From contig JAUCFP010000006.1 in the NCBI GenBank assembly GCA_030348385.1, forward strand, positions 3,052,501 to 3,116,500: a stretch of 64,000 bases of DNA, read 5' to 3'. This document shows, one piece after another, positions 60,280-64,000 of the stretch. Origin of the DNA: Cytobacillus sp. NJ13. Its GTDB lineage: Bacteria > Bacillota > Bacilli > Bacillales > Cytobacillaceae. The first letter of the stretch is position 1, and each line of letters opens with the position of its first letter. The notes beneath the pieces were generated by a model that was not told the origin of the DNA, did not search any database, and saw only the letters and a list, made by a program, of their open reading frames with translations. The translations under genes and the position numbers were made by a program.

Positions 60280-61275
60280 TTAAGCAAATCGGTAATAAAT
60301 CAGAATGAATGTCGCAAGGACGAAAATAAAGTTCAGGAATACAAACACAAATTGATCAGCCTTGGTTTTATGCAGCTTAATAGGCGGGTTATAGAAAGAC
60401 ACCCCTTCAATGATGAAGATAATCAGCACAATATGGATCATAAAATGACCGATTACTTCTGTCATTCCAAACAGCATTGTGGTTGTGATAAAAATAACCG
60501 TCACGACGAAGCCAACTACACGGTTAAGGATCCCTACCACTAGAAGGTAACCGACAACAAACTCAATGAATGCAGCCATAACAACGAATGCAGCAGGTGC
60601 AAAACCGAATGTGGAAACTCCGTGATTGGCAACAATATCGAGAGACATGCTTGGATATACCCATTTTTCAACAGCCACCCAGCATAAAGATAAACCTGTG
60701 CCTAAATACAGGAATGGAAATCCAACCTTCTCAAGCTTCGTGCTGCCGACCAGCAAGACACCAATAATGGCAACATAATATCCATAATCAAGCATATGGA
60801 AGATGCCATTCTGAAGGGTAACGTACACAAATAGTCCCAGTAAAATAATGGCTCCGGCCTTTGTAGAGATATGATGCGGAATAAGCAGAAAGCCAATCGC
60901 TGCCCAAGTTAGAATCATGGCAATCGTATTGGTTAAATGAAATTCAGGCGCAAATAATGTTCCATTTGTCACCTGGATTATTAAAGCAGCGGCTGTACCA
61001 TACTTAAGGATATACCTGCTGTATTTGCGGAATCCTGAGAGCCAGTCATCCAGCTTTTTAACTTTGCCCCATTGCGCTGTCCTTGGGATAATCAATGTCA
61101 GCATCGCAAGTACAATTGCAGCTGTCAGTGCCAGTCCCATAAATAAAGGTGACAATATATTTTCAATCGTTTCCTTTTGAGGTGTCACATTCGTGAACCA
61201 TTTCACATGAGCACTTGTAAAAAAAGGCGTCATGACTAATCCTGATATTAATAAAAATTGGAATATTTTTCTCAT
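60280..61275 (-). CDS. DoxX-like membrane protein
   Basis: A 331-residue integral membrane protein with an N-terminal signal-like helix (FQFLLISGLVMTPFFTSAHVKWF) and eight further helices. It belongs to the DoxX/SURF4-like superfamily: GTLFAPEFHLTNTIAMILTWAAIGFLL, GTGLSLCWVAVEKWVYPSMSLDIVANHGVSTFGFAPAAFVVMAAFIEFVVGYLLVVGIL and VIGHFMIHIVLIIFIIEGVSF. The HVKWF motif after the signal and the conserved EKWVYP are features of this branch. Function unknown, perhaps electron transfer or redox sensing. An Fnr-type palindrome is upstream. Confidence 0.75.
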   Translation of the reverse strand: MRKIFQFLLISGLVMTPFFTSAHVKWFTNVTPQKETIENILSPLFMGLALTAAIVLAMLTLIIPRTAQWGKVKKLDDWLSGFRKYSRYILKYGTAAALIIQVTNGTLFAPEFHLTNTIAMILTWAAIGFLLIPHHISTKAGAIILLGLFVYVTLQNGIFHMLDYGYYVAIIGVLLVGSTKLEKVGFPFLYLGTGLSLCWVAVEKWVYPSMSLDIVANHGVSTFGFAPAAFVVMAAFIEFVVGYLLVVGILNRVVGFVVTVIFITTTMLFGMTEVIGHFMIHIVLIIFIIEGVSFYNPPIKLHKTKADQFVFVFLNFIFVLATFILIYYRFA

Positions 61276-61378
61276 GATGATCGTGCCTCCTTGATGGCAG
61301 TTAAAAATTATATAAACAATATAAGCACGGTATTAATATATTATACTTTTCTATACTGTGGATTATTCAAAAATGAAC

Positions 61379-61402
61379 ATTATGTGAAATGTTTCACATA
61401 AT
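61379..61402. promoter_or_regulatory. Fnr/CRP-type palindrome upstream of the DoxX-like gene
   Basis: ATTATGTGAAA, TG, TTTCACATAAT, an 11-base perfect dyad that contains TGTGA-N6-TCACA, the Fnr consensus. On the minus strand a perfect TATAAT lies at 61340-61345, so the site would be centred near -57 relative to the start expected from it. A Rex site is possible but the N6 spacing favours Fnr. Confidence 0.7.
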
Positions 61403-61408
61403 ACATGC

Positions 61409-61448
61409 AATTAAAATACAGGCGAAGTGAATCCGCCTGTATTTTAAT
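61409..61448. terminator. Terminator between tatA and the DoxX-like gene
   Basis: TTAAAATACAGGCG and CGCCTGTATTTTAA, 14 perfect pairs around AAGTGAATC. It ends the phoD-tatA operon. Confidence 0.9.
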
Positions 61449-61451
61449 TTG

Positions 61452-61658
61452 CTACTTTTCTTTTTTCAGAGCTGAAAGTACTGGTTTTTTCTCTTCATTC
61501 TTTACCTCATCTGACACTAAATCTTTTGCGGCACTTTTAAATTCCGTTAAGGTCCGCCCAAATGCCCTCCCGATTTCGGGAAGCTTGGATGGCCCAAATA
61601 TGATCAATGCAATGACAAGAACGAGAATTAAGCCTGGAATGCCAATGTTGGATATCAT
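61452..61658 (-). CDS. tatA: Twin-arginine translocase subunit TatA
   Basis: A 68-residue single-pass protein. The N-terminal helix [34 protein letters not shown] contains the FGPxKLPE motif of TatA/TatAd, followed by an amphipathic helix and a charged tail with [13 protein letters not shown]. It forms the pore for folded Tat substrates. It lies 15 bases downstream of phoD; in Bacillus subtilis phoD is followed by tatAd-tatCd, but here no tatC follows. The TatA partner TatC must be elsewhere. Confidence 0.9.
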   Translation of the reverse strand: MISNIGIPGLILVLVIALIIFGPSKLPEIGRAFGRTLTEFKSAAKDLVSDEVKNEEKKPVLSALKKEK

Positions 61659-61673
61659 CTTCTCACCGTCCTT

Positions 61674-63428
61674 TTAATGTAATACTTTTTCACGCTTTTT
61701 CTTAAGCTGCTTTTCATGTGCACGGGTATGGGCGTGATGGCGGTCTTCCTCCACCTCAGCAGATATTCGAACTCCCTGAGGGACAGCTGAAGCCGAAACC
61801 TGCTTCAAGCCAGCCTGATCTTTTTCAAAAACAAAGGATGCTCTCGTTGAAATATCCGCCCCAGGCTCTGTTACCAAAGGAAGAACCCGATAATCTGCAC
61901 GCCATTGCTCTGGTGTTACCTGGCAGCGGACATAGCCTCTATAATTATTAAAGAACTTAATATGCGGATTTTCTGCAAGCGTCTTTTCCGTATCCGCTCT
62001 CACATCTGATCCGTTGCCACCTGATGTGATAGATGTTCCGACAAATTCGGCCCCAATCAGCTTTGCATTTGGATCATTATAGTCTGTTAGAATATTGGAA
62101 GCCCAGCTTGCATGAACATCCCCAGTCAGAACAATTAGGTTTCCGATATTGTTTGAAGCAGCAAAATCAGCCAAACGCTGCCGGGCAGCAGGGTAACCAT
62201 CCCAGGAATCCATGCTGAACTTCGGCGAAGCACTTGTCCCAAAATTCCTCTGCGCAAAGAATACCTGCTGTGCTAATACATTCCAATGAGCTTTGGAGCT
62301 TTTAAGATTGCCTTCAACCCACTGTTCTTGTTCTTTGCCGAGAAGAGTGCGGTTTGGATCAAGCGACTCCGGCGTATGAGGCTTGCTTCCATCCCCATTT
62401 GCCTGGTCATCCCGATACTGGCGTGAATCAAGCACAAGGAAGGATGCAAGGCTGCCATAGCTGAATTCCCTATACAGCTGCATACCATCACTGTTTGGCA
62501 TGGAAGATAGCCGGAGCGGCATGTGCTCGTAGTATGCCTGATAAGCAGCCGTACGGCGTTTAATGAACTCTTCAGCTGACTGGCCTTTCTCCGGAATCCC
62601 TGCTGCATAGTTATTTTCCACCTCGTGGTCATCCCAAGTTACTACCCAAGGAAAAGCAGCATGAGCTTCTCTCAGATGCGGATCAGTTTTGTACTGGGCA
62701 TGGCGATTCCGGTAATCTTCTATAGAGATAATTTCCGGTCCGCTATGGTGGCGAACGTTTCCGGTTGGTGAAATATATTCATTTGGTCCATATTCATATA
62801 TGTAGTCGCCAAGGTGAATGACAAAATCCAGATTTTCCTTTGCCATATGCTGATAGGCTGTAAAAAATCCATGTTCATACTGCTGGCATGAAGCAAATGC
62901 AAATGATAGCCCGGATACTTTGGCACCCGCAGCCGGAAGCGTCTTTGTTTTGCCGATTGGGCTTAGTTCATTGCCGCTTTTAAAACGATAATAATAGACA
63001 GTGTCCGGCATTAAGCCTTCTGCCTCCACGTGCACTGAATGCGCCAAATCCGGCACTGCAATTTCTGTTCCGCGTTTAACAACCTTACGGAAGTGTTCAT
63101 CTTCAGCAAGTTCCCAATTGACCGGTACAGCATGGTTAGGCATCCCGCCTCCATTAAGCGGATCTGGTGCAAGCCTTGTCCATAAAACTACACTGTCTGA
63201 AAGAGGATCTCCTGAAGCAACACCGAGTGTAAAAGGATACCTGCTGAACTTAGGGGCAGCATCAACAGTTAAATTGCCCACCCCTAATGATTGCGCCATA
63301 GCCAGGGCAAGCGAGAAACCGGCAATTTTCCCTGCACCAGATAAAAAGCTCCGGCGGTCAATGTCCCTCTTCAAGTTCTCTTCATTAAACTTCTTGATTA
63401 AATCATCAATCGACCTTTCATTGTTCAT
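61674..63428 (-). CDS. phoD: Alkaline phosphodiesterase/phosphatase PhoD with Tat signal
   Basis: A 584-residue secreted enzyme of the PhoD metallophosphatase family. The Tat signal has RRSFLSGAGK (twin Arg at 25-26) and an h-region GFSLALAMAQSLG. Catalytic and metal motifs: ASCQQYEHGFFTAY, HLGDYIYEYG, WDDHEVENNYAAG, LTGDVHASWASN. It hydrolyses phosphodiesters such as teichoic acid in phosphate starvation. ATG 63428 has GAGG 8 bases upstream, and a GTG at 63437 lies within that site. The C-terminus extends with basic residues (HHAHTRAHEKQLKKKREKV). It probably uses the adjacent TatA for export. Confidence 0.92.
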   Translation of the reverse strand: MNNERSIDDLIKKFNEENLKRDIDRRSFLSGAGKIAGFSLALAMAQSLGVGNLTVDAAPKFSRYPFTLGVASGDPLSDSVVLWTRLAPDPLNGGGMPNHAVPVNWELAEDEHFRKVVKRGTEIAVPDLAHSVHVEAEGLMPDTVYYYRFKSGNELSPIGKTKTLPAAGAKVSGLSFAFASCQQYEHGFFTAYQHMAKENLDFVIHLGDYIYEYGPNEYISPTGNVRHHSGPEIISIEDYRNRHAQYKTDPHLREAHAAFPWVVTWDDHEVENNYAAGIPEKGQSAEEFIKRRTAAYQAYYEHMPLRLSSMPNSDGMQLYREFSYGSLASFLVLDSRQYRDDQANGDGSKPHTPESLDPNRTLLGKEQEQWVEGNLKSSKAHWNVLAQQVFFAQRNFGTSASPKFSMDSWDGYPAARQRLADFAASNNIGNLIVLTGDVHASWASNILTDYNDPNAKLIGAEFVGTSITSGGNGSDVRADTEKTLAENPHIKFFNNYRGYVRCQVTPEQWRADYRVLPLVTEPGADISTRASFVFEKDQAGLKQVSASAVPQGVRISAEVEEDRHHAHTRAHEKQLKKKREKVLH

Positions 63429-63465
63429 TTTCTTCACCTCTTAATTCAATCTGGATTCACATTTG

Positions 63466-63471
63466 ATTATA
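63466..63471 (-). promoter_or_regulatory. Possible phoD promoter -10 box
   Basis: TATAAT on the minus strand 38 bases before the phoD start, with a poor -35 (ATATTG). TTTACA and TTCATA words stand upstream at 11-base spacing, the spacing of PhoP half-sites, but they match weakly. The rest of 63472-63742 has no gene. Confidence 0.35.
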
Positions 63472-63742
63472 AGAGGCATTTTTTAAAGCAATATGAAGAT
63501 GTGTAAAGGAGAATGACAATACCTCTGCCTATTTTATCAGGACTTTTGTAAGGATTTGGTTATTCATTCAACCTATAATCCAGACTTGCAGCCAAAATGC
63601 CTTTGTTCCCCTGTATCATTTGTCCCAACTATTTTTACAATATATACATAGAATATTAACGAATCCTGTCAAAATCTTTTAGTTTACTAATCTATAAATA
63701 GTGGTTATGATGATAGTTATAATCTTCAAAAGGGGTGAGGGA

Positions 63743-64000
63743 ATGAAAAAAATGAAGTTAATGCCATTCTTAATGCTGTCTGTATTTTTAACCTTCCTCA
63801 TCACCCAGTACCCTGGTGTTCATTTTAATGATATTCCAATGGACCAAAGCAAAGCGGTAACTGTTTCAGACTCTACCGAGAGCTTTCTATTAAAAGATGA
63901 TCCTAAAAAACATATCTTCATGCAGGATCTGATTTCTTTAGCCATCACAATCCTAACCATTATCCTTTTTATATACAGTGCCCTGCACATCATCGCCCGC
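63743..64000 (+). CDS. Unidentified membrane protein, truncated by the window edge
   Basis: An open frame from ATG 63743, after GGGTGAGGGA, runs 86 codons to the right edge without a stop. It starts MKKMKLMPFLMLSVFLTFLI (signal-like helix), then a soluble part VHFNDIPMDQSKAVTVSDST then ESFLLKDDPKKHIF, and a second helix LISLAITILTIILFIYSALHIIAR. The order helix, extracytoplasmic loop of about 45 residues, helix suggests the start of a membrane sensor, but nothing beyond the edge can be judged. Confidence 0.55.
   Translation, partial: MKKMKLMPFLMLSVFLTFLITQYPGVHFNDIPMDQSKAVTVSDSTESFLLKDDPKKHIFMQDLISLAITILTIILFIYSALHIIAR

Overview
The window looks like a chromosomal segment of a low-GC Gram-positive endospore-former of the family Bacillaceae (Bacillus or Cytobacillus-like). 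The evidence is a Bacillus-type rRNA operon with tandem promoters, Shine-Dalgarno sites of the GGAGG type throughout, frequent TTG and GTG starts, Fur, PerR, CcpA and Fnr-type operators of Bacillus form, and gene neighbourhoods known from Bacillus: ytcD/ytbDE, ahpCF, asbABCDEF, btr/feu, tenA/thiW with TPP riboswitches, phoD-tatA and terC with a manganese riboswitch. No phage, insertion sequence, integron or CRISPR was seen. The genus is an inference; no species can be named from this reading.

Layout. 1-3000: start of an rRNA operon on the minus strand (16S complete, 5' third of 23S, spacer without tRNAs, two promoters). 3000-10500: an alpha/beta hydrolase, a small acidic protein, the ytcD regulator divergent from ytbD-ytbE, an orphan sensor kinase, and a padR-membrane protein-phnA-like operon. 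10600-13200: ahpCF under a PerR box. 13250-13720: an array of 52-bp tandem repeats built from a 156-bp three-unit super-repeat. 14700-23900: a minus-strand catabolic cluster for an unidentified sugar acid or related hydroxy acid (IclR regulator, semialdehyde dehydrogenase, DapA-like lyase, a TIM-barrel protein, FAH-family hydrolase, KdgT-like permease, three UxaA-type subunits) with a perfect cre site before the permease. 24155-26290: a BmrA-like ABC exporter and a small protein.

26457-45750 is an iron island: the petrobactin operon asbABCDEF, a siderophore-binding lipoprotein, a Btr-like regulator, two complete pairs of FecCD-type permeases, one YusV-like ATPase (probably shared by both permease pairs, as only one of them has an ATPase gene here), a second binding protein, a haem monooxygenase, an MFS exporter and a ferredoxin-NADP reductase-type flavoprotein, with six Fur-box sites. 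46000-51200: cell-envelope genes (deacetylase, DedA protein, glycosyltransferase) and others. 51300-53100: thiamine salvage (tenA, thiW), each with its own TPP riboswitch. 53100-59000: mixed metabolic genes, a small XRE regulator operon, a VTT-domain protein and a GNAT enzyme. 59000-60240: a manganese riboswitch controlling an FbpB-like small protein and a TerC transporter. 60280-63430: an Fnr-box DoxX-like protein, tatA and phoD. The right edge cuts an unidentified membrane protein.

The most interesting structures not explained by ordinary genes are a perfect 20-bp palindrome repeated five times across the window, the 52-bp array, two adjacent UxaA paralogues that have each kept the motifs the other lost, and a manganese riboswitch followed by two terminators whose arms can pair with each other. 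Five different short interspersed-repeat families are present in intergenic DNA.
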